Source: Thinopyrum elongatum
Taxonomy: Eukaryota; Streptophyta; Magnoliopsida; Poales; Poaceae
Direction: 5' to 3'
Assembly: GCA_011799875.1 (NCBI GenBank)
Contig: CM022301.1
Coordinates: forward strand, 327,626,929-327,690,928
Length of the DNA stretch: 64,000 bases
Shown here: piece by piece, positions 21,590 to 34,630 of the stretch
How positions within the stretch are numbered: the first letter of the stretch is position 1
Layout: each line of letters opens with the position of its first letter
The notes under the pieces: generated by a model
The model's database searches: none
Seen by the model: the letters and a program-made list of their open reading frames with translations, nothing else
Told to the model about the DNA's origin: nothing
Translations under genes and position numbers: made by a program

Positions 21590-24485
21590 ATTAAATTGCC
21601 ATATGAATCTATTATGAGAGCTACTTATGGATTGCATACCAAAGATGACAATCCCTAGATCTATTCATGCTTTTATGCCTAGCTAAGGGCGTTAAACAAT
21701 AGCGCTTGTTGGGAGGCAACCCAATTTTATTTTTGTTTTTGATTTTTTGTTCCTATTTTGCGTTGAATAATTCATATAGCCTCTGGTTAGATGTGTTTTG
21801 GTGTTTTAATTAGTGTTTGTGCCAAGTAAAACCTTTGGGATGGCTTACGGTGATAGTTGATTTGATCTTGCTGAAAAACAGAAACTTTTGTGTCCAGTCA
21901 CAGAATTTTAATAATTCACTGGAGCCTTGAAAAAATCTGAATTTTGTATACGAGATTTATATGCAAATTTCCTCTGTTGTTCTAATTTTACAGAATTTTT
22001 GGAGTTACAAAAGTATTAGAACAATTCGGATCTTTGCAGACTGTTCTGTTTTTTATAGATTCTGTTTCTTTGTGTTATTTGCTTATTTTGATGAATCTAT
22101 GGGTAGTATCGGGGGGTATGAACCATGGAAAAGTTGGAATACAGTAGATATTACACCAATATAAATAAAGAATGAGTTCACAACAGTACCAAAGTGGTGA
22201 TTTATTTTCTTATACTAACGGAGCTTATGAGATTTTCTGTTGAGTTTTGTGTTGTGAAGTTTTCAAGTTTTGGGTAAGGATTTGATGGACTATGGAATAA
22301 GGAGTGGCAAGAGCATAAGCTTGGGGATGCCCAAGGCACCCCAAGATAATATTCAAGGGCAACCAAGAGCCTAAGCTTGGGTATGCCCCAGAAGGCATCC
22401 CCTCTTTCGTCTTCGTCTATCGGTAACTTTACTTGAGGCTATATTTTTATTCACCACATGATATGTGTTTTGCTTGGAGCGTCTTGTATGATTTGAGTCT
22501 TTGCTTTTTATTTTGCCACAATCATCCTTTCTGTACACACCTTTTGAGAGGGACACGCATGAATCGTGATTTTTTAGAATACTCTATGTGCTTCACTTAT
22601 ATCTTTTGAGCTAGGCAATTTTGTTCTAGTGCTTCACTTATACCTTTTTAGAGCACGGTGGTGGTTTTATTTATCGAAATTGTTGAACTCTCATGCTTCA
22701 CTTATATTATTTTGAGAGTCTTTGAATAGCATGGTAATTTGCTTTGGTTATAAATTTAGTCCTAATATGATAGGCATCTAAGAGGGATATAATAAAAACT
22801 TTCATATAAAGTGCATTGAATACTATGAGAAGTTTGATTCCTTATGATTGTTTTGAGATATAGAGATGGTAATATTAGAGTCATGCTAGTGAGTAATTGT
22901 GAATTTGAGGAATACTTGTGTTAAAGTTTATGATTCCCGTAGCATGCACGTATGGTGAACCATTATGTGATGAAGTCGGAGCATGATTTATTTATTGATT
23001 GTCTTCCTTATGAGTGACGGTCGAGGACGAGCGATGGTCTTTTCCTACCAATATATCCCCCTAGGAGCATGCGCGTAGTACTGCATTTTGATAACTAATA
23101 GATTTTTGCAATAAGTATGAGAGTTCTTTATGACTAATGTTGAGTCCATGGATTATACGCACTCTCACCCTTCCACCATTGCTTGCCTCTCTAGTGCCGC
23201 GCAACTTTCACCGGTACCATACACCCACCTTATACCTTCCTCAAAACAGCCACCATACCTACCTATTATGGCATTTCCATAGCCATTCTGAGATATATTG
23301 ACATGCAACTTTCCACTGTTCCGTTTATCATGACACGCTTCATCATTGTCATATTGCTTTGCATGATCATGTAGTTGACATCGTATTTGTGGCAAAGCCG
23401 CCGTTCATAATTCTTTCATACATTTCACTCTTGATTCATTGCACATCCCGGAACACCGCCGGAGGCATTCATATAGAGTCATATTTTGTTCTAAGTATCG
23501 AGTTGTAATTTTTGAGTTGTAAGTAAATAAAAGTGTGATGATCTTCATTATTAGAGCATTGTCCCATGTGAGGAAAGGATGATGGAGACTATGATTCCCC
23601 CACAAGTCGGGATGAGACTCCGGACGAAAAAAAATAAAATAAAAAAAGAGGCAAAAAAAATGAGAAGGCCCAAATAAAAAAAATGAGAGAAAAGAGAGAA
23701 GGGACAATGTTACTATCCTTTTACCACACTTGTGCATCAAAGTAGCACCATGATCTTCATGATAGAGAGTCTCCTATGTTGTCACTTTCATATACTAGTG
23801 GGAATTTTTCATTATAGAACTTGGCTTGTATATTCCAATGATGGGCTTCCTCAAAATGCCCTAGGTCTTCATGAGCAAGCCAGTTGGATGCACACCCACT
23901 TAGTTTTATTTTGAGCTTTCATAAACTTATAGCTCTAGTGCATCCGTTGCATGGCAATCCCTACTCACTCACATTGATATCTATTGATGGGCATCTCCAT
24001 AGCCCGTTGATACGCCTAGTTGATGTGAGACTATCTCCTTCTTTTTGTCTTCTCCACAACCACCATATTCTATTCCACCTATAGTGCTATGTCCATGGCT
24101 CACGCTCATGTATTGCGTGAAAGTTGAAAAAGTTTGAGAACATCAAAAGTATGAAACAATTGCTTGGCTTGTCATCGGGGTTGTGCATGATTTGAATATT
24201 TTGTGTGATGAAGATGGAGCATAGCCAGACTATATGATTTTCTAGGGATAAGCTTTCTTTGGCCATGTTATTTTGAGAAGACATAATTGCCTTGTTAGTA
24301 TGCTTGAAGTATTATTGTTTTTATGTCAATATTAAACTTTTGTTTTGAATCTTATGGATCTGAAAATTCATGCCACAATAAAGAAAATTACATGGATAAG
24401 TATGTTAGGTAGCATTCCACATCAAAAATTCTGTTTTTATCATTTACCTCCTTGAGGATGAGCAGGAATTAAGCTTGGGGATGCT
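21590..24485 (+). other. Sabrina B 3' non-coding internal region
   Basis: The region begins with a short continuation of the protease reading (KLPYESIMRATYG) and then GCGCTTGTTGGGAGGCAACCC. It is highly similar to Sabrina A's 3' region and ends TAAGCTTGGGGATGCT before the LTR. A poly-A/AAAATAAAA tract near 23625-23690 is longer than in Sabrina A. No gene seen. Confidence 0.75.
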
Positions 24486-24802
24486 TGATACGTCTCCAAC
24501 GTATCTATAATTTTTGATTGTTCCATGCTATTATATTATCTGTTTTGGATGTTTTATATGCATTAATATGCTATTTTATATTATTTTTGGGACTAACCTA
24601 TTAACCTACAGCCTAGTGCCAGTTTCTGTTTTTTTCCTTGTTTTTTAGCTTCATGGAGAAGGAATACCAAATGGAGTCCAAACGGAATAAAATCTTCACG
24701 ATGATTTTTCTTGGACCAGAAGACACCCAGGAGACTTGGAGATGAAGTCGGAGGAGCCACAAGGCGGCCACAGGGTGGATGGCGCGCCCAGGGGGTAGGG
24801 TG

Positions 24803-24807
24803 CGCCC
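24803..24807. repeat. Left target-site duplication of Angela (CGCCC)
   Basis: CGCCC before TGTTGGAAATATG is repeated exactly at 33331-33335. Confidence 0.9.
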
Positions 24808-26556
24808 TGTTGGAAATATGCCCTAGAGGCAATAATAAAATGGTTATTATTATATTTCCTTGTTCATGATAATTGTCTATTGTTCATGCTATAATTGTGT
24901 TATCCGAAAATCGTAATACATGTGTGAATACATAGACCACAACATGTCCCTAGTGAGCCTCTAGTTGACTAGCTCGTTGATCAATAGATGGTTACGGTTT
25001 CCTGACCATGGACATTGGATGTCGTTGATAACGGGATCACATCATTAGGAGAATGATGTGATGGACAAGACCCAATCCTAAGCATATCACTAGATCGTGT
25101 AGTTCGTCTGCTAAAGCTTTTCTAATGTCAAGTATCATTTCCTTAGACCATGAGATTGTGCAACTCCCGGATACCGTAGGAATGCTTTGGGTGTATCAAA
25201 CGTCACAACGTAACTGGGTGACCATAAAGGTGCACTACAGGTATCTCCGAAAGTGTCTGTTGGGTTGGCACGAATCGAGACTGGGATTTGTCACTCCGTA
25301 TGACGGAGAGGTATCTCTGGGCCCACTCGGTAATGCATCATCATAATGAGCTCAATGTGACTAACGAGTTAGCCACGGGATCATGCATTACGGAACGAGT
25401 AAAGAGACTTGCCGGTAACGAGATTGAACAAGGTATAGGGATACCGACGATCGAATCTCGGGCAAGTATCATACCGGTAGACAAAGGGAATTGTATACGG
25501 GATTGATTGAATCCTCGACATCGTGGTTCATCCGATGAGATCATCGTGGAACATGTGGGAGCCAACATGGGTATCCAGATCCCGCTGTTGGTTATTGGCC
25601 GGAGAGATGTCTCGGTCATGTCTGCATGGTTCCCGAACCCGTAGGGTCTACACACTTAAGGTTCGGTGACTCTAGGGTTGTTATGGGAAATAGTATGTGA
25701 ATACCGAATGTTGTTCGGAATCCCAGATGAGATCCCGGACGTCACGAGGAGTTCCGGAATGGTCCGGAGGTAAAGATTTATATATGGGAAGTTGTTATTG
25801 GGGTTCCGGAAAAGGTTCGGGTTTTTTCGGTATTGTACCGGGAAGCTTTCGAAAGGTTCCGGAGGATTCCAGAGGGGTCCGGAAGTCCGGAAAGTGTTCC
25901 ACCACGTCCAATACAGCAGCATGGGCTGTAAGGGGGCGCCCTAGCCTTAATGGGCTAGGGGAACCAGCCCCCCTAAGGCCCATGCGCATGGGAGAGGGGA
26001 AACCCTAAAGGGGGAGGGCCTCCACTTGACTTGGGAGGCACTCCTCCCCCCTTTGGCCGCCGCCCCCAACCCTAGATGGGATCTGGGGGGCCTGCCCCCT
26101 CTCCCCCCCAGCCTATAAATAGTGGAGGGGTGGGAGGGAGGCCACAACGTCTCCCCTGGCGCAGCCCTCCCCCTCTCCAATACCTCCTCCTCCTCCGTTT
26201 GTGCTTGGCGAAGCCCTGCCGGAGAACTACAAGTTCCACCACCACGCCGTCGTGCTACTGGAGCTGTCTTCCCCAACCTCTCCCTCCTCCTTGCTGGATC
26301 AAGGCGCGGGAGACGTCACCGGGCGGCACGTGTGTTGAACGCGGAGGCATCGTTGTTCGGTGCTTAGATCGGAATCAACCGCGATCTGAATCGCTGCGTG
26401 TACGACTCCTCCAACCGCGTTCTTGCAACGCTTCCGCATCGCGATCTTCAAGGGTATGAAGATGCACTCCTCTCTCTCTCTCGTTGCTAGTCTCTCCATA
26501 GATTGATCTTGGTGATGCATAGGAAATTTTTTGATTTACTACTACGTTACCCAACA
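24808..26556 (+). repeat. Angela 5' LTR
   Basis: 1,749 bp. It contains TATAAATA at 26114-26121, followed by a CT-rich leader. By eye it differs from the 3' LTR at roughly 30-35 positions. Open frames inside it (such as 25341-26459) occur in both LTRs and have no known family, so they are not called as genes. Confidence 0.92.
26114..26121 (+). promoter_or_regulatory. TATA box of Angela 5' LTR
   Basis: TATAAATA, conserved in the 3' LTR at 32890-32897. Confidence 0.65.
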
Positions 26557-26557
26557 G

Positions 26558-26571
26558 TGGCATCATGAGCC
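26558..26571 (+). other. Degenerate primer-binding site of Angela
   Basis: TGGCATCATGAGCC starts two bases after the LTR. The family's initiator-tRNA-Met site is usually TGGTATCAGAGC, so this copy has several changes. Confidence 0.55.
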
Positions 26572-27845
26572 AGGTCTATGCGTAGTTTCTTGCACGAGTA
26601 GAACACAAGTTGTTGTGCGCGTCGATTTTGTCAATTTACTTGCCGTTACTAGTCTTTTCTTGATTCGGCGGCATCGTGGGATGAAGCGGCCCGGACCGAC
26701 CTTACACGTACGCTTACGTGAGACAGGTTCCACCGACTTACATGCACTAGTTGCATAAGGTGGCTAGCGGGTGTCTGTCTCTCCCACTTTAGTCGGATCG
26801 GATTCGATGAAAAGGGTCCTTATGAAGGGTAAATAGAAATTGGCATATCATATTGTGGTTGTGGCATAGGTAAGAAACGTTCTTGCTAGAAACCTATAGC
26901 AGCCACGTAAAAATATTTTGCAACAACAATTAGAGGACGTCTAACTTGTTCTTGCAGCATATGCCGTGTGATGTGATATGGCCAAAAGGATGTGATGAAT
27001 GATATATGTGATGTATGAGATTGATCATGTTCTTGTAATAGGAATCACGACTTGCATGTCGATGAGTATGACAACCGGCAGGAGCCATAGGAGTTGTCTT
27101 AATTTATTGTATGACCCGCGTGTCAATGAAAAACGCCATGTAATTACTTTACTTTATTGCTAACCGTTAGCCATAGTAGTAGAAGTAATAGTTGGCGAGG
27201 CAACTTCATGAAGACACGATGATGGAGATCATGATGATGGAGATCATGGTATCATGCCGGTGACGATGATGATCATGGTGCCCCGAAGATGGAGATCAAA
27301 AGGAGCAAAATGATATTGGCCATATCATGTCACTATTTGATTGCATGTGATGTTTATCATGTTTACATCTTATTTGCTTAGAACGACGGTAGCATAAAAA
27401 AGATGATCCCTCGCTAAAATTTCAAGAAAGTGTTCCCCCTAACTGTGCACCGTTGTGAAGGTTCGTTGTTTCGAAGCACCACGTGATGATCGGGTGTGAT
27501 AGATTCTAACGTTCGAATACAACGGGTGTAAGCCAGATTTACACATGCAAAACACTTAGGTTGACTTGACGAGCCTAGCAAGTACAGACATGGCCTCGGA
27601 ACATGGAAAACCGAAAGGTCGAACATGAGTCGTATAGAAGATACGATCAACATAGAGATGTTCACCGTTGATGACTAGTCCGTCTCACGTGATGATCGGA
27701 CACGGCCTAGTCGATTCGGATCATGTAACACTTAGATGACTAGAGGGATGTTTATCTGAGTGGGAGTTCATTGAATAATTTGATTAGATGAACTTAATTA
27801 TCATGAACTTAGTCTAAAATCTTTACAATATGTCTTGTAGATCAA
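26572..27845 (+). other. Angela untranslated leader
   Basis: About 1.27 kb between primer site and gag ATG. It contains a GATGATGGAGATCATG tandem repeat near 27219-27250 and no coding frame. A long leader is normal for BARE/Angela elements. Confidence 0.7.
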
Positions 27846-28624
27846 ATGGCCCACGCTAATGTTGCCCTCAACTTCGATACGTTCCTAGAGAAAGACTAAG
27901 TTGAAAGATATTGTGAGCAATAATGCGGACTGGGTCTGTGATCTGAGGATTGTCCTCATTGCTGCACAGAAGGCTTATGTCCTTAATGCACCGCTCGATG
28001 CGGCAGCCCCTCAAGCGTCGTCTGTAGATGTTTTGAACATCTGACAGACACGTTCTGATGACTACTTGATAGTTCAGTGCGTCATGCATTACGGCTTAGA
28101 ATTGAGGCTCCAAAACGTTTTGAACGACACGGAACATATGAGATGTTCTAAGAGCTAAAATTGGGATCTTAGGCTCGTGCCCGCGTTGAGAGGTATGAGA
28201 CCTCCAACAAGATTCTTTGCCTACAAGATGAAGGAGAATAGCTCAATCAGTGAGCATGTGCTCAGATTGTCTGGGTACTACGATCACTTGAATCGAGTGG
28301 GAGTTAATCTTCCAGATAAGATAGTGATTAATATAGTTCTCCAAGTCACTGCCACCTAGCTACTAGAGCTTCGTGATGAACTATAACATGCCAGGGATGG
28401 ATAAGATGATCCCTGAGTTGTTCGCGATGTTTGACACCGCGAAGGTAGAAATCAAGAAGGAGCATCAAGTGTTGATGGTTAGTAAAACAACTAGTTTCAC
28501 AAAGGGGAAGGGCAAGAAGGGAAACTTCATGGATGGCAAGTCAGTTGCTGCTCCAATGAAGAAACCCAAGGTTGAACCCAAACTTGAGACTAGGTGCTTC
28601 TGTTATGAGGAGAACGGTCGCTGA
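27846..28624 (+). pseudogene. Angela gag (broken)
   Basis: The start MAHANVALNFDTFLEKD matches the BARE/Angela gag opening, but a stop follows at once. Later fragments continue it: a KAYVLNAPLDAAAP stretch near 27970, then KMKENSSISEHVLRLSGYY near 28225-28280. A Lys-rich tail leads to a half-preserved zinc-knuckle (CFCYEENGR, near 28598-28624). Several frame changes are needed to read through. Gag would package the element's RNA. Confidence 0.75.
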
Positions 28625-31540
28625 AGCGGAACAACCCTAGATATTTGGTAGATAAGAAAGCTGGCAACATCGACAGAAGTATATTTGATATACGTGTTAT
28701 TGATGTGTACCTTGCTAGTACTCCTAGTAGCACCTGGGTATTGGATACCGGTTCAGTTGCTAAATGTTAGTTACTCGAAGTAAAAGCTATGGAATAAACG
28801 GAGGCTAGCTAAGGGTGAGGTGACGATGTGTGTTGGAAGTGTTTCCAAGGTTGATGTGATCACCATCGCACACTCTCTCAGGATTAGGGATGAACCTAAA
28901 TAAATGTTATTTGGTGTTTGTGTTGAGCATGAACGTGATTAGATCATGTTTATTGCAATACGGTTATTCATTTAAGTTAGAGAATAATGGTTATTCTGTT
29001 TACATGAATAATACCTTCAATGGTCATGCACCCAATGTGAATGGTTTATTGAATCTCGATCATAATAATACACATGTTCATAAAATATGCAAAATTAATA
29101 ATGATAGTACCACATAGTTGTGGCACTGCCGCTAAAGGTCATATTGGTGTAAAGCGCATGAAGAAACTCCATGCTGATGGATCTTTGGACTCACTCGATT
29201 TCGAATCGGTTGCGACATGCGTACCATGCCTCTTAGGCAAGATGACTGAGACCCCGTTTCCGGTATGATGGAGCGGGCTAGTAACTTATTGGAGATAATA
29301 CATGTTGATGTATGCGGTCCAATGAGTGTTGTAGCATGCAGTGGATATCGTTATTTTCTTACCTTCACTGATGATTTGAGTGGACATGAGTATATTTACT
29401 TAATGAAACACAAGTCTAAAACGTTTGAAAGGTTCAAACAAATTCAGAGTGAAATCAAAGATCATCATGACAAGAAGATAAAAATGTCTACGATATGATC
29501 GTGGAGGTGAATATCTGAGTTACAAGTTTTGTATACAACTTAAGACAATGTGAAAGTTATTTCACAACTCACGCCACCTGGAACACCATAGTGTGATGGT
29601 GTGTCCGAACGTCGTAGTCGTACTCTATTGGATATGGTGCGTACTATGATGTCTCTTATCGATTTGCCACTATCGTTTTGGGGTTAAGCATTAGAGACAA
29701 CTACATTCACTTTAAATAGGGCACCATCTAATTCCGTTGAGATGACACCGTATGGTTTGGCAGAAACCTAAGCTGTCATTTCTCAGAGTTTGGGAATACG
29801 ACGCTTATGTCTGATAAGCCCGAACCCAAAGCGAAAATGTGCATCTTCATAGAATACCCTAAGGAAACATTTGGGTATGCCTTCTATCTCAGATCCGAGG
29901 GCATAGTATTTGTTGCTAAAAACGGGTCCTTTCTCGAGAAAAGGTTTCTCTCGAAAGAATTGAGTGGGAGGAAGATAGAACTTGATGAGGTTGTTGAACC
30001 TTCGTTTCAATCAAAGAGTAGCGCAGCGCAGAAAGATGTTTCTGCGGAGCCTACGTCAGTTGAAGAGGAAGTTAATGGTGATGATCATGAAGCTTCGGAT
30101 CAAGTTACTATCGAACCTCGTAGGTTGACAAGGACGCGTACTGCTCCTGAGTGGTACGGCAACCCTGTCTTGGAGGTCATGTTGTTGGACAACAATGAAC
30201 CTACAAACTATGGAGAAGCGATGATGGGCCCGGATTCCAACAAATGGCTAGGAGCCATGAAATCCGAGATAGGATCCATGTATGAGAACAAAGTATGGAC
30301 TTTGGTGGACTTGCCCGATGATCGGCAAGCCGTTGAGAATAAATGGATCTTTAAGAAGAAGACAGACGCTGATGGTAATGTCACCATTTATGAAGCTCGA
30401 CTTGTCTCAAAGAAGTTTCCGACAAGTTCAAGGAGTTGACTGTGATGAGACTCTCTCAATCATAGCGATGCTAAAGTCTGTTAGAATTATGTTAGCAGTT
30501 GCTGCATTTTCATTTATGAAATATGGCAGATGGATGTCAAAACAAAGTTTCATTGACGGTTTCCGTGAGGAAAGGTTGTATGTGATACAACCAGAAGGTT
30601 TTGTTGATCCTAAGGATGCTAAAAGGTATGCAAGCTCCAGCAATCCTTCGATGGACAGGAGCAAGCATCTCGGAGTTGGAATATACGCTTTGATGAGGTG
30701 ATCAAAGTTTTTGAGTTTATACAAAGTTTATGAGAAACTTGTATTTACAAGAAAGTGAGTGGGAGCACTACAACATTTCTGATAAGTATATATGGTGACA
30801 TATTGTTGATCAGAAATGATGTAGAATTTCTGGAAAGCATAAAGGGTTGTTTGAATGGATTTTTTTTCAAAGGAAGACCTGGGTAAAACTGCTTACATGT
30901 TGGGTATCAAGATCTATAGAGATAGAACAAGACGCCTGATAAGACTTTCACAGAGCACATACCTTGACGTGATTTTGAAGGAGTTCAAAATGGATCATTC
31001 AAAGAAGGAGTTCTTGCCTGAGTTGTAAGGTGTCAAGTTAAGACTTAAAGCTCGACCACGGCAGAAGAAAGAGAAAGGACGAAGGTCGTCCCCTATGCCT
31101 TAGCCATAGGCTCTATACAGTATGCCATGCTGTGTACCGCACCTGATATGTGCCTTGCCACGTGTTTGGCAAGGTGGTACAAGAGTGATCCAGGAGTGGA
31201 TCATTTGGACAGCGGTCAAAATTGTCCTTAAAAGAATAAGGAAATGTTTCTCGGTTTTGGAGGTGATAAAGAGTTCAACGTAAAGAGTTACGTCGATGCA
31301 AGCTTTAACACCTATCCGGATGACTCTGAGTAGCAAACCGGATACGTATAGTGGAGCAGCCATTTGGAATAGCTCCAAGTGGAGTGTGGTAGCAGTGTCT
31401 ATAGTATGACATAGAGATTTGCAAAGTACACACGGATCTGAATGTCGTAGACCCGTTGGCTAAAGACCTCTCTCACATGCAAAGCATGATCGAACCCCAG
31501 AACTCACTGGGTGTTAGATTCATAACAATGTAAATCACAT
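28625..31540 (+). pseudogene. Angela pol (broken copia polyprotein)
   Basis: Fragments appear in copia order. The protease area (VLDTGSV near 28739) is followed by a GAG-pre-integrase motif (HIGVKRMKKLHADGSLDSLD, 29139-29200). Integrase follows (EIIHVDVCGPMSVVACSGY, 29292-29350). RT fragments are NKWIFKKKTDADGNVTIYEA near 30338-30397 and EERLYVIQPEGFVDPKDAKR near 30566-30625. Last comes a C-terminal PLAKDLSHMQSM stretch near 31455. Many stops and frameshifts separate them, and the YVDD catalytic motif is reduced to a Y-GD-like remnant near 30787-30800. The element depended on other copies to move, or decayed after insertion. Confidence 0.8.
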
Positions 31541-31570
31541 GGTGATGTGAACTAGATTATTGACTCTAGT

Positions 31571-31583
31571 GCAAGTGGGAGAC
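31571..31583 (+). other. Angela polypurine tract
   Basis: GCAAGTGGGAGAC lies directly before the 3' LTR, as in other BARE/Angela copies. Confidence 0.7.
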
Positions 31584-33330
31584 TGTTGGAAATATGCCCT
31601 AGAGGCAATAATAAAATGGTTATTATTATATTTCCTTGTTCATGATAATTGTCTATTGTTCATGCTATAATTGTGTTATCCGGAAATCGTAATACATGTG
31701 TGAATACATAGACCACAACATGTCCCTAGTGAGCCTCTAGTTGACTAGCTCGTTGATCAATAGATGGTTACGGTTTCCTGACCATGGACATTGGATGTCG
31801 TTGATAACGGGATCACATCATTAGGAGAATGATGTGATGGACAAGACCCAATCCTAAGCATAGCACTAGATCGTGTAGTTCGTCTGCTAAAGCTTTTCTA
31901 ATGTCAAGTATCATTTCCTTAGACCATGAGATTGTGCAACTCCCGGATACCGTAGGAATGCTTTGGGTGTATCAAACGTCACAACATAACTGGGTGACCA
32001 TAAAGATGCACTACAGGTATCTCCGAAAGTGTCTGTTGGGTTGGCACGAATCGAGACTGGGATTTGTCACTCCGTATGACGGAGAGGTATCTCTGGGCCC
32101 ACTCGGTAATGCATCATCATAATGAGCTCAATGTGACTAACGAGTTAGCCACGGGATCATGCGTTACGGAATGAGTAAAGAGACTTGCCGGTAACGAGAT
32201 TGAACAAGGTATAGGGATACCGACGATCGAATCTCGGGCAAGTATCATACCGGTAGACAAAGGGAATTGTATACGGGATTGATTGAATCCTCGACATCGT
32301 GGTTCATCCGATGAGATCATCATGGAACATGTGGGAGCCAACATGGGTATCCAGATCCCGCTGTTGGTTATTGGCCGGAGAGATGTCTCGGTCATGTATG
32401 CATGGTTCCCGAACCCGTAGGGTCTACACACTTAAGGTTCGGTGACTCTAGGGTTGTTATGGGAAATAGTATGTGAATACCGAATGTTGTTCGGAGTCCC
32501 GGATGAGATCCCGGACGTCACGAGGAGTTCCGGAATGGTCCGGAGGTAAAGATTTATATATGGGAAGTTGTTATTGGGGTTCCGGAAAAGGTTCGGGTTT
32601 TTTCAGTATTGTATCGGGAAGCTTTCGAAAGGTTCCGGAGGATTCCGGAGGGGTCCGGAAGTCCGGAAAGTGTTCCACCACGTCCAATACAGCAGCATGG
32701 GCTGTAAGGGGGCGCTCTAGCCTTAATGGGCTAGGGGAACAAGCCCCCCTAAGGCCCATGCGCATGGGAGAGGGGAAACCCTAAAGGGGGAGGGCCTCCA
32801 CTTGACTTGGGAGGCAATCCTCCCCCCTTTGGCCGCCGCCCCCAACCCTAGATGGGATCTGGGGGGCCGGCCCCCTCTCCCCCCCAGCCTATAAATAGTG
32901 GAGGGGTGGGAGGGAGGCCACAACCTCTCCCCTGGCGTAGCCCTCCCCCTCTCCAATACCTCCTCCTCCTCCGTTTGTGCTTGGCGAAGCCCTGCCGGAG
33001 AACTGCATGTTCCACCACCACGCCGTCATGCTGCTGGAGATGTCTTCCCCAACCTCTCCCTCCTCCTTGCTAGATCAAGGCGCAGGAGACGTCACCGGGC
33101 TGCACGTGTGTTGAACGCGGAGGCACCGTTGTTCGGTGCTTAGATCAGAATCGACCGCGATCTGAATCGCTGCGTGTACGACTCCTCCAACCGCGTTCTT
33201 GCAACGCTTCCGCATCGCGATCTTCAAGGGTATGAAGATGCACTCCTCTCTCTCTCGTTGCTAGTCTCTCCATAGATTGATCTTGGTGATGCGTAGGAAT
33301 TTTTTTGATTTACTACTACGTTCCCCAACA
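31584..33330 (+). repeat. Angela 3' LTR
   Basis: 1,747 bp, nearly identical to the 5' LTR. It ends CCCCAACA just before the CGCCC duplication. Confidence 0.92.
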
Positions 33331-34630
33331 CGCCCCCTGCCTTGTGGGCCCCCCGTGACCCTCCTGACCTAATTCTTTCGCCTATATATTCACATATGTT
33401 CCCAAACCACCAGAAGCATCCACGAAAATACTTTTCCACCGCCGCAACCTTTTGTACCCGTGAGATCCCATCTAGGGACCTTTTTCGGCACCCTGCCGGA
33501 GGGGGATTCGATCACGGAGGGCTTCTACATCAACCCTATTGCCCTTCCGATGAAGCGTGAGTAGTTTATCTCAGACCTACGGGTCCATAGCTAGTAGCTA
33601 TATGGCTTCTTCTCTCTCTTTGATTCTCAATACCATGTTCTCCTTGATGTTCTTGGAGATCTATTCGATGTAATACCTTTTTGCGGTGTGTTTGCCGAGA
33701 TCCGATGAATTATGGATTTATGATCAGATTATCTATGAACATTATTTGAATCTTTTCTGAATTCTTTTATGCATGATTTGATATCTTTGTAATTCTCTTC
33801 GAACTATCAGTTTGGTTTGGCCAACTAGATTGGTTTTTCTTGCAATGGGATAAGTGCTTAGCTTTGGGTTCAATCTTGCGGTGTCCTTTCCCAGTGACAG
33901 TAGGGGCAGCAAGTCATGTATTGTATTGTTGCCATCGAGGAAAAAAAAGATGGGGTTTACATCATATTGCTTGAGTTTATTCCTCTACATCATGTCATCT
34001 TACTTAATGCGTTACTCTGTTCTTCATGAACTTAATACTCTAAATGCAGGCAGGAGTCAGTCGATGTGTGGAGTAATAGTTGTAGATGCAGAATCGTTTC
34101 GGTCTACTTGACACGGATGTGATGCCTATATTCATGATCTTTGCCTTAGATATCGTCATAACTTTGCGCTTTTCTATCAATTGCTCGGCAGTAATTTGTT
34201 CGCCCACCGTATTATTTGCTATTTTGAGAGAAGCCTCTAGTGAAACCTATGGCCCCCGGGTCTATTTTCCATCATATAAGTTTCCGATCTACTATTTTCC
34301 ATCATATAAGTTTCCGATCTACTATTTTGCAATCTTTTACTTTCCGATCTATAAACCAAAAATACCAAAAGTATTTACTTTATATTTTATTTAGTTTCAT
34401 CTATATCTATCAGATCTCACTTTTGCAAGTAACCATGAAGGGATTGACAACCCCTTTATCGCGTTGGGTGCAAGTTGTTTGATTGTTTGTGCAGGTATTC
34501 GGTGATTTGTGCGTTGTCTCCTACTGGATTGATACCTTGGTTCTCAAACTGAGGGAAATACTTATCTCTACTTTGCTACATCACCCTTTCGTCTTCAAGG
34601 GAAAAACCAACGCAAGCTCAAGAAGTAGCA

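Larger units (their letters stand above)
24808..33330 (+). mobile_element. Angela/BARE-type Ty1/copia retrotransposon
   Basis: This 8,523-bp element has LTRs beginning TGTTGGAAATATGCCCTAGA, the hallmark start of the Angela/WIS/BARE family, and ending CCAACA. CGCCC flanks both ends. The internal domain holds a long untranslated leader, then gag, GAG-pre-integrase, integrase, RT and RNase H remnants in copia order. All are broken by stops and frameshifts. It is the youngest datable layer of the nest, inside Sabrina B. Confidence 0.92.
17729..34630 (+). mobile_element. Sabrina B: Athila-lineage gypsy retrotransposon, gag-protease only
   Basis: 5' LTR 17729-19338, internal domain 19339-24485, and 3' LTR 24486-24807 plus 33336-34630 (split by Angela). 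Inner-LTR pairing is shown by shared variants: CACCCAGGAG, GGAGGAGCCAC, GCGGCCAC, TATATCTATCAG. The internal domain encodes gag and an aspartic protease and then passes directly into the non-coding 3' region, so RT, RNase H and integrase are missing. No flanking duplication is visible; a collapsed 11-bp repeat can explain this. Confidence 0.8.
24486..34630 (+). repeat. Sabrina B 3' LTR (LTR3), split by Angela
   Basis: Parts 24486-24807 and 33336-34630 rebuild a 1.6-kb LTR ending GAAGTAGCA. The Angela insertion lies in the GC-rich stretch before the TATATATTC box (near 33383). Two copies of the 30-bp unit occur near 34258-34320. Confidence 0.85.

Noticed and set aside
25947..26459. Frames of 100-127 codons in the Angela LTRs
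   Set aside because: They lie in promoter and leader sequence of a well-known LTR, occur on both strands, and match no domain.
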